NCBI GenBank assembly: GCA_017889745.1
Contig: JAGGAG010000001.1
Coordinates: 1-58,511, forward strand
DNA from: Gemmatimonadota bacterium
Lineage (GTDB): Bacteria; Gemmatimonadota; Gemmatimonadetes; Gemmatimonadales; GWC2-71-9
Direction: 5' to 3'
Length of the DNA stretch: 58,511 nt
The notes below the pieces were generated by a model. That model saw only the letters and a program-made list of their open reading frames with translations, did no database searches and had not been told where the DNA came from. Below are positions 10,398-19,225 of this stretch, piece by piece (the first letter of the stretch is position 1; every line of letters begins with the position of its first letter). The position numbers and the translations under genes were made by a program.

Positions 10398-11473
10398 CAG
10401 CGAGCGAGCCCGGCCGGCGCGAATTCCTCGCCGCGGCGACGCGCGCGGCCGTCGCGGCGTCGGTGGCCGGGCCGGTGCTGTCCGCCTGCGCGGGCGAACG
10501 GCGCCCGCCGGCGGCCGGGCTGGAGCCGGAACTCAACATCTACAACTGGTTCGACTACATCGGGCCCGACACCATCGCCGGCTTCGAGCAGGAGTTTGGC
10601 GTCCGCGTCACCTACGACACGTACGAGAGCAACGAGGAGATGCTGGGCAAGCTGATGGCCGGTGCCACGGGATATGATCTCGTCGTGCCCACGGGATATC
10701 AGTTGCCGCTGCTGCGCGAGCGCGGGCTCGTGGCGCGGCTGGATCGCTCGAAGCTGACGAACTGGGACAACCTGATGCCGCTCTTCCAGCGCACGCCCGC
10801 CGACCCCGGCGGCGAATACGGGGTGCCGTGGCAGTGGGGGATCACCGGCATCGCCTGGCGCACCGACCTGCTGTCCGCGGCGCCGGAGAGTTGGGGCGCC
10901 TTTCTCGATGGCTCCGCCTCGGGCAGGGCGACGATGCTGGACGACGGGCGCGAGGTGCTGGGCGCGATGCTGCGCTATCGCGGACACTCCCTCAACTCCA
11001 CGGACCCGGCCGAACTGGCCGGCGCGCGGCAGGATGCCATCAAAGCCAAGGCGGACCTGCTGGCCTTCATGACCCTCGCGCTCAAAGGGCAGCTCGCCAG
11101 CGGCGATGTGGCCATGGCGCAGTGCTGGAACGGTGATGCGCGCCAGGCCCAGCGCGAGAATCCCAACATCGCCTTCACCCTGCCGCGCGAAGGCAGCCTC
11201 ATCTTCAACGACTATATGGTGCTGCTCAGGGACGCGCCGCATCCGGCTGCCGCCACCGCCTTCCTCAACTACATCCTCCGCCCCGATGTCGGCGCAGCCA
11301 TCAGCGAAGAGACCGGTTACGGGACGCCGAACCGTGCGGCGCAGGAGCGGATGCGCGATCCCATTCCGTACCCGACACCGGATGAACTGGCGCGGCTCGA
11401 GTACCAGCGTGATCTGGGCGCGGCGACGGCGCTCTGGGACCGGATCTGGACCGAGGTGAAGGCCGCCGCCTAA
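10394..11473 (+). CDS. potD: Polyamine ABC transporter substrate-binding lipoprotein PotD, Tat-type signal
   Basis: 359-aa binding protein of the PotD/PotF family that delivers polyamine to PotBC. The N-terminus has a twin-arginine start (GRREFLAAATR), a hydrophobic Ala-rich core and a lipobox LSAC (Cys near residue 33), so it should be a Tat-exported lipoprotein. The mature start LNIYNWFDYIGPDTIAGFE and YDLVVPTGYQLPLL are diagnostic. PWQWGITGIAWRTD, AMAQCWNGDARQA and SEETGYGTPN form the rest of the pocket. GTG at 10394 overlaps the potC stop. It is the last gene of the operon. Confidence 0.92.
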   Translation: MTASEPGRREFLAAATRAAVAASVAGPVLSACAGERRPPAAGLEPELNIYNWFDYIGPDTIAGFEQEFGVRVTYDTYESNEEMLGKLMAGATGYDLVVPTGYQLPLLRERGLVARLDRSKLTNWDNLMPLFQRTPADPGGEYGVPWQWGITGIAWRTDLLSAAPESWGAFLDGSASGRATMLDDGREVLGAMLRYRGHSLNSTDPAELAGARQDAIKAKADLLAFMTLALKGQLASGDVAMAQCWNGDARQAQRENPNIAFTLPREGSLIFNDYMVLLRDAPHPAAATAFLNYILRPDVGAAISEETGYGTPNRAAQERMRDPIPYPTPDELARLEYQRDLGAATALWDRIWTEVKAAA

Positions 11474-11541
11474 GCGCTGGTGCCGCCACCGGTTCGGGTT
11501 GCGGCGGCGCCCTTCCGGTGGCACCTTGGGCAAGCACATCT

Positions 11542-13029
11542 ATGTCTACCGCCTGGCCGATTTCTCCTCTCGAGCAGTTCACCCAGCGCTTCGGGGACCT
11601 TGTCGCGCTCCTGCGCGTCGATCCGTCCAACGATGCGGCCCAGGACTTGGCGCTGGAGACCTGCACGGCCATCGCGAACAGCCAGCCAGTCCGGCTCGAA
11701 GCCGGCGTGGAAGTCGTTGGCGAGGAACAACCTCTGAGCCTGAAGAGCCGCTTGCTGGCCCGGCAGGTAGACACGATTGCCATCAGTCCCGGGGTTGAGG
11801 AAGAAGAGTTGCTGCGGCTGGCCCGGGCGCTGGCGCACGACTCGGCGCCGGGCATGTCCAGCCCCCACATCTTGGCTCAGTTGATACCAACGGTCGTTCC
11901 AGGCTGGAACGGTCTCACACTGATGAACGGCGGCTCCGAGACCTTTTCGCCGCCGCGCGACGGCGGTGACCGGCGTCTGGGTGACGAGCGGCGTGACCTG
12001 CTCCGTGGGGTTCGTTACCGCGGTCAGGAGCGCCGCCGCGCGGAGCGGCGGGTCACGGGGGAGCGTCGCCTGGTGCTCGTGAAGCACGTCGCAACCGACG
12101 TGCAGAAGGTCCACGAGCGGCTGGCCCGTGCCATCAAGGAATCCGACTGGCGGACCACGCTGCACCTCGCCTCGGTGCAGTTGCGCACCCTGCCGGCGGT
12201 GCCTTATGAGGACCGACGGCGCCAGTCGATCCTGCTCAAGCGCCTGCTGACGCCAGCCGCGTTCGAGGGTGTCGTGCGCCTGGCGCTCGCCGATCCCGTG
12301 GAGGCCGGGCGCGCGGCGACGGTGCTGCGGTGGGGCGGGCTCGACGCCGCCGAGGTCATGCTGCGGGTGCTGATGGAGGCGGAATCGGTGGGCCCGCGCC
12401 GCATCCTGTTCGAGGTGCTGGGCGGTATGCCGGAGATCTACCCCATCGTCCTGCCGTACCTGCTGGGTGGCTCCGCGCCGGAAGTGCGGCATGCCGCCGA
12501 ACTGGCCGGCCGCCTGCGCAATCCCGCGGCGATCGACCCGCTCAAGCGACGCCTGAACGATCTCGACGAGCGGGTGCGGGCGGCCGTCATCCAGGCACTC
12601 GCCGAGTTTCCCCTGGGTGAAGTGGTGGAGAGCATGCGCATCGCGCTTGCCTCAGCATCACCGTCGACCCGGTTTGCGGCCGTCGATGCCATCGGGCGCC
12701 GCCGGGCGCTGGGCTTCGCGATGCCACTGCTCACGCTGCTGGAGCACGAGCGCGATGCACAGGTCTGGAAGGCGGCGGTCCGCAGCCTGTCGCTCCTGGG
12801 CACGCCTGACGCCTTGACGGGGCTTGCCCGCCTGGCACTGGTGAAGCGCTCCTTCCTGACGGGAAAGGGCTGCTCCGTCGAACAGCGTGTGGAGGTGGTG
12901 CGGGCACTGGCGCAGGTGCCGGGGCAGGGTGTCCGGGGCACTCTCGAGCGCGTTGCCCGCGAGACGGAGGAGCCGGTACGCGGCGAGGCGCTGCGCGCCC
13001 TGCAGGAGCCGATGTCGGCGGCGGGCTAG
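11542..13029 (+). CDS. HEAT-repeat scaffold protein, function unknown
   Basis: 495-aa soluble protein. Residues 1-160 are helical with no family I recognise. A very basic linker follows at about 150-185 (RDLLRGVRYRGQERRRAERR). The C-terminal 300 residues are tandem alpha-helical HEAT/PBS-lyase-type repeats, e.g. LGGSAPEVRHAAELAGRLRN, LNDLDERVRAAVIQALAEFP and RDAQVWKAAVRSLSLLGTP, each about 33 residues. No catalytic motif or signal peptide is visible. ATG at 11542 is preferred over an in-frame GTG at 11518; neither has a strong SD. HEAT arrays usually bind proteins, so a scaffold role is inferred. Confidence 0.75.
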   Translation: MSTAWPISPLEQFTQRFGDLVALLRVDPSNDAAQDLALETCTAIANSQPVRLEAGVEVVGEEQPLSLKSRLLARQVDTIAISPGVEEEELLRLARALAHDSAPGMSSPHILAQLIPTVVPGWNGLTLMNGGSETFSPPRDGGDRRLGDERRDLLRGVRYRGQERRRAERRVTGERRLVLVKHVATDVQKVHERLARAIKESDWRTTLHLASVQLRTLPAVPYEDRRRQSILLKRLLTPAAFEGVVRLALADPVEAGRAATVLRWGGLDAAEVMLRVLMEAESVGPRRILFEVLGGMPEIYPIVLPYLLGGSAPEVRHAAELAGRLRNPAAIDPLKRRLNDLDERVRAAVIQALAEFPLGEVVESMRIALASASPSTRFAAVDAIGRRRALGFAMPLLTLLEHERDAQVWKAAVRSLSLLGTPDALTGLARLALVKRSFLTGKGCSVEQRVEVVRALAQVPGQGVRGTLERVARETEEPVRGEALRALQEPMSAAG

Positions 13030-13092
13030 CGGCCCTACCGTTTCTGCGCCGGCGCCCCTACCGTTACGGCCTACCGAATTCCGGGGATCGCA

Positions 13093-13251
13093 ATGAATAC
13101 GTTCGGGATGATCTTCGCGGGCATCGGCGCGGGCGCGATCATCTTCGCCCTCGGCTTCGTGTCGCTCGTGATCGGCGGACTCGTGAACGCGATGATCCTG
13201 CTCATGGCTGGGCCGCTGGTGGACAAGATGCTGGGCAAGAAGGCGGCCTGA
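13093..13251 (+). CDS. 52-aa hydrophobic membrane protein
   Basis: Short ORF from ATG 13093 to TGA 13251, with GGGGATC five bases upstream. It begins MNTFGMIFAGIGAGAIIF and continues through a second hydrophobic run (LVIGGLVNAMILLMAGPLV) to a basic end, DKMLGKKAA. This is two closely spaced membrane helices with a positive, probably cytoplasmic, tail. Codon use matches its neighbours. It lies 63 bp after the HEAT gene and is tail to tail with the next hypothetical. No family recognised; it could be a small membrane regulator. Confidence 0.6.
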   Translation: MNTFGMIFAGIGAGAIIFALGFVSLVIGGLVNAMILLMAGPLVDKMLGKKAA

Positions 13252-13261
13252 GGCGCCCGAG

Positions 13262-13627
13262 CTAGATCTCCTCGGCGGGAGTCTCCCGCTCTGGCGTCGT
13301 GGCCATCTTGAGTGCGCCCTCGTAGTTGGCGCGCAGGGTCCCCAGGAGTTCTCGCAGCCCCCGCACCTTCATCTGCACCCCTCCGCCGCGCCGGGCCATC
13401 GTGCCCATGATGCCGGCGGCATCGGCCAGCCCGGGCAGTCCAAGTGACTGGGCGTTCGCCTTCACTTCATCGAGCATGCGGCAGAGGCCACGGACCGCGG
13501 TATCGTCCGCCTTCGCCGTGGACATCTGCTCGATGACGCCGGTGGCGCGCTGGAACTTGGGCGGCAGCGTCTCGAGGTACGAGAGCTGTTGGTGCTGCTT
13601 CGAGCTGAGCTTGATGGCCACGGGCAC
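13262..13627 (-). CDS. Hypothetical helical protein
   Basis: About 121 aa, all-helical in character. MSTAKADDTAVRGLCRMLDE and LGLPGLADAAGIMGTMARRG are separated by short turns, then VRGLRELLGTLRANYEGALK. The start is uncertain: GTG at 13627, GTG at 13621 (GGAG 9 bases upstream), or TTG at 13636. There is no signal peptide and no catalytic motif. The helical layout is loosely reminiscent of Hpt or four-helix signalling domains, but no phosphorylatable HxxKG motif is seen. It diverges from the RND operon with 134 bp between. Confidence 0.5.
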   Translation of the reverse strand: MPVAIKLSSKQHQQLSYLETLPPKFQRATGVIEQMSTAKADDTAVRGLCRMLDEVKANAQSLGLPGLADAAGIMGTMARRGGGVQMKVRGLRELLGTLRANYEGALKMATTPERETPAEEI

Positions 13628-13761
13628 GGGCTCCAACAGGCGGGAAATGCACAGGGACGGTGCAATCTAGCGGAATCGGTGAAACCGGCGGTCCCCGCCC
13701 GTTCGTATGGCGATCGGCGGCCGGCGGCCACCGGCTGCCCATCCTCTACACCTGAGTTGCC

Positions 13762-16700
13762 ATGATCCTTTCGGACCTTTCCATCCGGCGTCCCGTGCTG
13801 GCCAGCATGCTCAGCGCGGCGCTGGTGCTGTTCGGCGTCATCGGGTACCGCCAGCTGTCGGTGCGCGAGTATCCCGACGTCGATCCCCCGATCATTTCGG
13901 TGCAGACCGTACTTGCGGGCGCCAACCCCCAGGTCATGGAATCGGCGGTGACCGACATCCTGGAGGAGGAGCTCAGCACAGTACCGGGCCTGCGCACCCT
14001 GGTCAGCTCGAGCGCCGAACAGTTCAGCAACATCACGCTGGAGTTCACGCTCGACCGGGACGTGGACGACGCGGCCCAGGACGTTCGTGACAAGGTGTCA
14101 CGGGTGCGGGGGCGGCTGCCCCTCGACATCGAAGAGCCGGTCATCGCCAAGCAGGAAGCTGATGCGTCCCCTTTCTTCTGGCTGGCGCTGAACGGGGAGA
14201 ACTACTCGCTCCTGCAGCTTTCCGACCTGGCCGACCGGCTGGTGAAGAGCCAGCTGCAGAGCGTACCCGGTGTCGGCAGCGTGTTCATCGCCGGCGAGCG
14301 CCGCTACGCCATGCGCGTCTGGCTGTCTACGGCCCAGCTGTCGGCGCGCGGCCTCACGGTGCAGGATGTCGAGCGGGCGATCCGCACCCGTAACGTCGAG
14401 ATCCCGGCGGGCCGGATCGAGTCGAACCGTCGTGAGTTCACGGTCCGGTCGCTGGGCGAGCTCAAGACACCGGCGGAGTTCGCCGAGCTGGTGGTGGCGA
14501 GCCAGGGTGGACAGCTGGTCAAGCTCAAGGACCTCGGCCGCGTCGAGCTGGGCGCCGAGGACGAGCGGAGCGCGCTGCGATTCAAGGGCGCGCCGACGGT
14601 CGGCCTCGGCGTGGTGCGGCAGTCGAAGGCCAACCTGATCACGGTGGCCGATGCGGTACGCGAGGCCCTGCCGCGCATCGCCGCGTCCCTCCCGCCCGGC
14701 GTGAGCCTCGACGTGGCCTACGACGGCTCGACCTTCGTCAAGCGTTCCATCCTCGAAGCGCAGGAAACCCTGGTGGTGGCCGCGCTGCTCGTGGTGCTGA
14801 TCATCTTCGTGTTCCTGCGCAACGTGCGCTCGACCATCATCCCCGGACTCGCGATCCCGGTATCGATCATCGCGACGTTCGCGGTCATGTACTTCCTCGG
14901 CTTCTCCATCAACAACCTCACACTGCTGGCCCTGACGCTGGCCATCGGCATCGTGGTCGACGACGCGATCATCGTGCTCGAGAACGCCTTCCGCCACCAG
15001 GAGGAACTGGGCGAGGATCCCGAGACGGCGGCGGTCAACGGCACGCGGGAGATCGCGTTCGCCGTCATCGCCACCACGATCGCACTCGTGGCGGTGTTCA
15101 CGCCGCTCGCCTTCCTCACGGGCAACACCGGCCGGCTCTTCAAGGAATTCGGCATCGCGGTGGCCGGGTCGGTCATCGTGTCGGGGTTCGTGGCCCTGAC
15201 CCTGACACCGATGCTCTGCGCCAAGATCCTCCGGGTGCCGAAGCAGCACGGGCCCGTGTTCAAGGCCTTCGAGCGGGGATTCAACGGGCTTGCGAACGTG
15301 TACGCGGGCTCGCTGCGCTGGGTCCTGGTGCACCGGCTGTTCATGCTCGCGGCCGCGGTCGCGTCGGTGGTGCTCGCGGTGGTCGTCTTCAGCAGCCTCA
15401 AGCGGGAGTTCGTGCCGCCGGAGGACCGCGGCCTCTTCATCACGATCGTCATCGCGCCGGAGGGCTCGACCCTCGCCTTCACCGACCAGTACCAGAGGCA
15501 GGCGGAGGCCATTCTGGCGAAGACGCAGGACGTGGATCGCTACTTCAGCGTGGTCGGCGGATTCACCGGCTCGCCCAGCCGCGGGCTCATCTTCACGCGG
15601 CTCACCGACACCGGCCCGCGCCGCAAGGTGCAGGACGTCATCGCCGAGGTGCAGGGGCAGTACTTCGGGATTCCGGGACCACTGATCTTCGCCAACAACC
15701 CGCCGGCGTTCGGTGGGTTCGGGCAGCCGGTGCAGTTCGTCGTGCGGCACCCCGATTTCGCGAAGCTGTCGCAGGTCATGGACACGCTGACCAGGCGTGC
15801 CAGGCAGATCAATGGCCTGGTGAACGTCGACACCGACCTCCGCGTGAACAAGCCGGAGCTGACGGTGAGCTTCGACCGCGACCGGGCGGAAGACCTCGGC
15901 GTGGGCGTCGGCGACGTGGCCGCGACGATGCAGACCCTGCTCGGCGGGCGCCGCGTCAGCACCTTCACGCAGAACAACAAGCTGTACGATGTGATGGTGC
16001 AGCTGGACCCGGCGGAGCGCGCCACGCCGAATGACGTGTCCGGGCTCTACGTATCCGGCCGGAACGGCCAGCTGGTGCAGCTGAGCGCCGTGACAACCGT
16101 GAAGGAAGGGGTCGGGCCGCAGCGGCTGAACCACTTCGATCGGGTCCGCTCATTCACCCTCAGCGCCGGACTCAAGCCGGGCTTCACGCTGGGCGAGGCA
16201 CTCGATTCGCTCAACCGGGTGGCGAAGGAAGTGCTGCCCCCGGTGGCGAGCACCCGCCTGGCCGGTGAATCGCGTGAGCTGGCCGAGAGCGGTGCCGCGC
16301 TCTACTTCGCCTTCGGCCTCGCGCTGCTGGTGGTGTTCATGGTGCTGGCGTCGCAGTTCGAGTCGATGATCCACCCGCTCACCGTGCTGGTCGCCGTGCC
16401 GCTGGCGATCACTGGCGCGCTGGTCACGCTGTACTTCACGAAATCGACGATTAACCTGTACAGCCAGATCGGCATGATCCTCCTGATCGGCCTGGTGACC
16501 AAGAACTCGATCCTGCTGGTGGAGTACGCCAACAAGCTGCTCGAGCGCGGTGCCAGCGCACGCGACGCCATTCTCGAGGCGGGGCGCATCCGGCTCCGGC
16601 CCATCCTCATGACGTCGGTCTCCACCATCACGGGCGCGCTGCCGATCGCCCTCGGCCTGGGCGCCGGCGCGACGAGCCGGCGCCCGTTGGGGTATGCCAT

Positions 16701-16845
16701 CGCGGGCGGCGTTTTCTTCTCCACCATCCTGACTCTCTATCTCGTGCCGACCGTCTGGTTGTTCTTCGAGGGACTTCGCAAGCACAGGGAGCATGCCCAG
16801 CCCGCCGTGGCTGCCGTTCCGGTGATGGCTGGGGAAGCCGAATGA
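13762..16845 (+). CDS. RND multidrug efflux inner-membrane pump (HAE1/AcrB-MdtB family)
   Basis: 1027-aa proton-driven trimeric pump, the full family length. The N-terminal helix MILSDLSIRRPVLASMLSA is followed by porter domain 1 (LREYPDVDPP-type segment at about residue 35). TM4 carries the proton-relay pair DD in LAIGIVVDDAIIVLENAFRH (about residue 405). TM10 has the matching Lys in IGLVTKNSILLVEYANKLLE. TM11 carries RIRLRPILMTSVSTITGALP. Its stop overlaps the start of the TolC-like gene (ATGA). With the next two genes it forms a complete tripartite exporter. Substrate range cannot be told from sequence. Confidence 0.95.
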   Translation: MILSDLSIRRPVLASMLSAALVLFGVIGYRQLSVREYPDVDPPIISVQTVLAGANPQVMESAVTDILEEELSTVPGLRTLVSSSAEQFSNITLEFTLDRDVDDAAQDVRDKVSRVRGRLPLDIEEPVIAKQEADASPFFWLALNGENYSLLQLSDLADRLVKSQLQSVPGVGSVFIAGERRYAMRVWLSTAQLSARGLTVQDVERAIRTRNVEIPAGRIESNRREFTVRSLGELKTPAEFAELVVASQGGQLVKLKDLGRVELGAEDERSALRFKGAPTVGLGVVRQSKANLITVADAVREALPRIAASLPPGVSLDVAYDGSTFVKRSILEAQETLVVAALLVVLIIFVFLRNVRSTIIPGLAIPVSIIATFAVMYFLGFSINNLTLLALTLAIGIVVDDAIIVLENAFRHQEELGEDPETAAVNGTREIAFAVIATTIALVAVFTPLAFLTGNTGRLFKEFGIAVAGSVIVSGFVALTLTPMLCAKILRVPKQHGPVFKAFERGFNGLANVYAGSLRWVLVHRLFMLAAAVASVVLAVVVFSSLKREFVPPEDRGLFITIVIAPEGSTLAFTDQYQRQAEAILAKTQDVDRYFSVVGGFTGSPSRGLIFTRLTDTGPRRKVQDVIAEVQGQYFGIPGPLIFANNPPAFGGFGQPVQFVVRHPDFAKLSQVMDTLTRRARQINGLVNVDTDLRVNKPELTVSFDRDRAEDLGVGVGDVAATMQTLLGGRRVSTFTQNNKLYDVMVQLDPAERATPNDVSGLYVSGRNGQLVQLSAVTTVKEGVGPQRLNHFDRVRSFTLSAGLKPGFTLGEALDSLNRVAKEVLPPVASTRLAGESRELAESGAALYFAFGLALLVVFMVLASQFESMIHPLTVLVAVPLAITGALVTLYFTKSTINLYSQIGMILLIGLVTKNSILLVEYANKLLERGASARDAILEAGRIRLRPILMTSVSTITGALPIALGLGAGATSRRPLGYAIAGGVFFSTILTLYLVPTVWLFFEGLRKHREHAQPAVAAVPVMAGEAE

Positions 16846-18140
16846 TCGCGCTTGCCGCGGCGCTGCTTCTGCAGGTGCCCATACCGGTTCGCATCCTCCC
16901 GCCCGACACGACGCTGCCGCGCGTCACGCTGGCCGAGGCGATCCGGCTGTCGACGGGCGTCGATCCCGCGTACGTGCGCGCGGCGGGCCGGGTGGACAAC
17001 GCGGAGTGGGGTCGCCGCGCGGCGGTGCTGGCGTTCATCATCCCGTCGCTGGCGGTGAGCCTGGATGCCACCAGGTACTCCACCGCCTTCTTCAACATCG
17101 GCATCGGCGCACCCACCAGCAACGCCGTGAACTTCCGCGCCAACGCCGTCTATGAGCTGCTGAGCGTGCGGAAGATCACCGATCTTGGCTTCACCAAGGC
17201 CGAGCTCGAGGCGACGCAGGCCAATGCCGAGCGCCAGCGCTTCCAGACGGCCTTCGATACCGAGAGTGACTTCCTCAACGTACTGATCAGCCGCGAACTC
17301 GCCCGGGTGGCGCACAGCCGGTACGAGCGGGCGCAGGAGCAGCTGACGGTGGCGCGCGCGCGCGTCCTCTCCGGCGCAGCGGTCCAGACCGACTCGCTGC
17401 AGCTGGTGCTCGAGCTGACCCAGGCGCGGGTCGACGTGCTGCGTCAGGATCTGTCGCTCAGGGTTTCGCGCCTGCAGCTGGGCCGGCGCATCGGGAGGGA
17501 TGGACCGGTGGACGCGCAGGTCACCGACAGCATGCTCCCGCCGGACCTGCCGTACACCGACCAGCAGCTGATTCAGCTCGCGCTGCAGCAGGCGCCGCAG
17601 TATCGGGAGGCGCGCTCGCTCGCGCGCTCGGCGTCGTACTCGCTCAAGGGCCAGAAGGGCGCCTACCTGCCGACGTTCAACCTGACGGGCGGCTTCACCG
17701 AGTATGACAGCAGGTTTCCGCCGAGCGGGCAGGGCGTCGGCTCGATCTCACTGATCGTGACCTGGCCGCTCTGGGACCGTGGACAGCGGGAGATCGCGGT
17801 GCAGCAGGCGAAGACGAACCTGGCGGTGGCCCGGGCGGTGAGCGCCGACCTGGAACGCTCTGCCGCGCGCGACGTGACCCAGGCTGCCGAGGCGTACCGC
17901 ATCTCGCGCGAGGCGGTGGACCTGACCCAGGTCCAGCTTGTGGCGGCACAGGAGACGTTCCGGGTGCAGGACCTCCGGTACAAGAGCGGGGCGAACACGA
18001 TTCTCGACCTGCTGGAGGCCCAGTTCCAGCTGACGCGCGCCGAATCCGAGGCGGTGCAGTCGGTCTTCGCTCTGTATCTGTCACTCGCGGGCCTCGAGGC
18101 GATCACGGGACAGGAGTTCCTTGTGAGGAGAAACCAGTGA
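16842..18140 (+). CDS. TolC-like outer-membrane efflux channel
   Basis: 432-aa outer-membrane factor. The short N-terminus MIALAAALLLQVPIPVRI acts as a minimal signal peptide. Two OEP repeats follow at about 28-215 and 235-425, each with long coiled-coil helices (e.g. ARVAHSRYERAQEQLTVARA; LTQVQLVAAQETFRVQDLRY) and short strand pairs. The typical late motif KSGANTILDLLEAQFQLTRA is present. No lipobox, so it is not an OprM-type lipoprotein. Translationally coupled to the pump upstream and the adaptor downstream; channel before adaptor is a less common order than adaptor-pump-channel. Confidence 0.92.
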   Translation: MIALAAALLLQVPIPVRILPPDTTLPRVTLAEAIRLSTGVDPAYVRAAGRVDNAEWGRRAAVLAFIIPSLAVSLDATRYSTAFFNIGIGAPTSNAVNFRANAVYELLSVRKITDLGFTKAELEATQANAERQRFQTAFDTESDFLNVLISRELARVAHSRYERAQEQLTVARARVLSGAAVQTDSLQLVLELTQARVDVLRQDLSLRVSRLQLGRRIGRDGPVDAQVTDSMLPPDLPYTDQQLIQLALQQAPQYREARSLARSASYSLKGQKGAYLPTFNLTGGFTEYDSRFPPSGQGVGSISLIVTWPLWDRGQREIAVQQAKTNLAVARAVSADLERSAARDVTQAAEAYRISREAVDLTQVQLVAAQETFRVQDLRYKSGANTILDLLEAQFQLTRAESEAVQSVFALYLSLAGLEAITGQEFLVRRNQ

Positions 18141-19225
18141 TGAGTTGGAGGGGATTCCGGGTGGCGCTGGTGGCGGTGGCCATGGGCGCGGCGTGCAGGA
18201 AGGCCGCCCCGAAGGCGGCCGCGGCAGGCGGGGCCGGTGCGGGGCCGGCGCCGGGGATCGCCGTCGAAGTCGCGGTGGCGAAGAACGACACGGTGATCGA
18301 CGCGATCGCCGCCACGGGACAGATCGAGGCGGTGCAGGCCATCGAGCTGCGGCCCGATGTGGAAGGCCGGATCGTCGAGATCCTCTTTCGGGAGGGCAGC
18401 GAGGTGGCGAAGGGGACGCCGCTCTTCCGCATCGATGACGCGGAAATGCAGGCGCAGGTGCGGCGCGCGGAGGCCGACCGCGACCTCGCGATGCAATCCC
18501 TCCAGCGCACCCGCGAGCTGGTACAGCAGCGTGCCTCCTCGCAGGCCGACCTGGAGCGCGCGGAGGCGACCGCCCGGAGCGCCGACGCATCGCTTGTGCT
18601 GCTCAAGGTGCGGCTCGATCGCACCGTCGTGCGCGCGCCGTTCGGCGGCGCCGTGGGCCAGCGCTTCGTGAGCCTGGGCGACTATGTCACGACGGCCACG
18701 CGCCTCGCGTCCCTGCAGACGGTGAACCCGGAGCGGGTGAGTTTCCAGGTGCCGGAGCGCTACGCGGCGCAGCTCCACCGTTCGCAGACGATCGCCTTCC
18801 AGGTGGCCGCCATCCGCAACAAGACATACACCGGCACGGTGGACTTCGTGGATCCCGTGGTCCAGCTGCCCGGGCGCACGATCACCGTGAAGGCGCTCGT
18901 GCCCAACCCGAACCGCGAGCTGCAGGCGGGCATGTTCGTGGAGGTGCGGCTTGCCACCGCCCAGCGTCCCAACGCGGTCGTGGTGCCCGAGGACGCCGTG
19001 CTGGCGCTGCAGGGAATCACGGTGGTGTGGGTGGTCAAGGACGGCAAGGCGACGCGCCGCCCGGTGACGCTCGGCGTGCGCTCGCCGGGGTTCGTCGAGA
19101 TCGTCGAGGGCGTGGAGGCGGGCGAGCAGGTCATCGTGGGCGGTATCGAGAAGATGTCCGAGGGCGCGGCCGTGACGCCGCAGGTCGTGGAGCGCACCAA
19201 GCCGGCGGTGACGGAAGGGCGCTAG
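18140..19225 (+). CDS. RND efflux periplasmic adaptor lipoprotein (membrane fusion protein)
   Basis: 361-aa HlyD/AcrA-family adaptor. The N-terminus MSWRGFRVALVAVAMGAAC has a lipobox (GAAC), so it is anchored as a lipoprotein. The barrel-sandwich halves are IELRPDVEGRIVEILFREGS (about residue 70) and RTVVRAPFGGAVGQRFVSLG (about 160). They flank a short coiled coil (EADRDLAMQSLQRTRELVQQ). Beta-barrel and membrane-proximal domains follow (LVPNPNRELQAGMFVEVRL, VVVPEDAVL). ATG 18140 overlaps the upstream stop as TGATG; GTG 18137 is an alternative, and GAGGAG precedes both. It links the pump and channel of this operon. Confidence 0.93.
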   Translation: MSWRGFRVALVAVAMGAACRKAAPKAAAAGGAGAGPAPGIAVEVAVAKNDTVIDAIAATGQIEAVQAIELRPDVEGRIVEILFREGSEVAKGTPLFRIDDAEMQAQVRRAEADRDLAMQSLQRTRELVQQRASSQADLERAEATARSADASLVLLKVRLDRTVVRAPFGGAVGQRFVSLGDYVTTATRLASLQTVNPERVSFQVPERYAAQLHRSQTIAFQVAAIRNKTYTGTVDFVDPVVQLPGRTITVKALVPNPNRELQAGMFVEVRLATAQRPNAVVVPEDAVLALQGITVVWVVKDGKATRRPVTLGVRSPGFVEIVEGVEAGEQVIVGGIEKMSEGAAVTPQVVERTKPAVTEGR

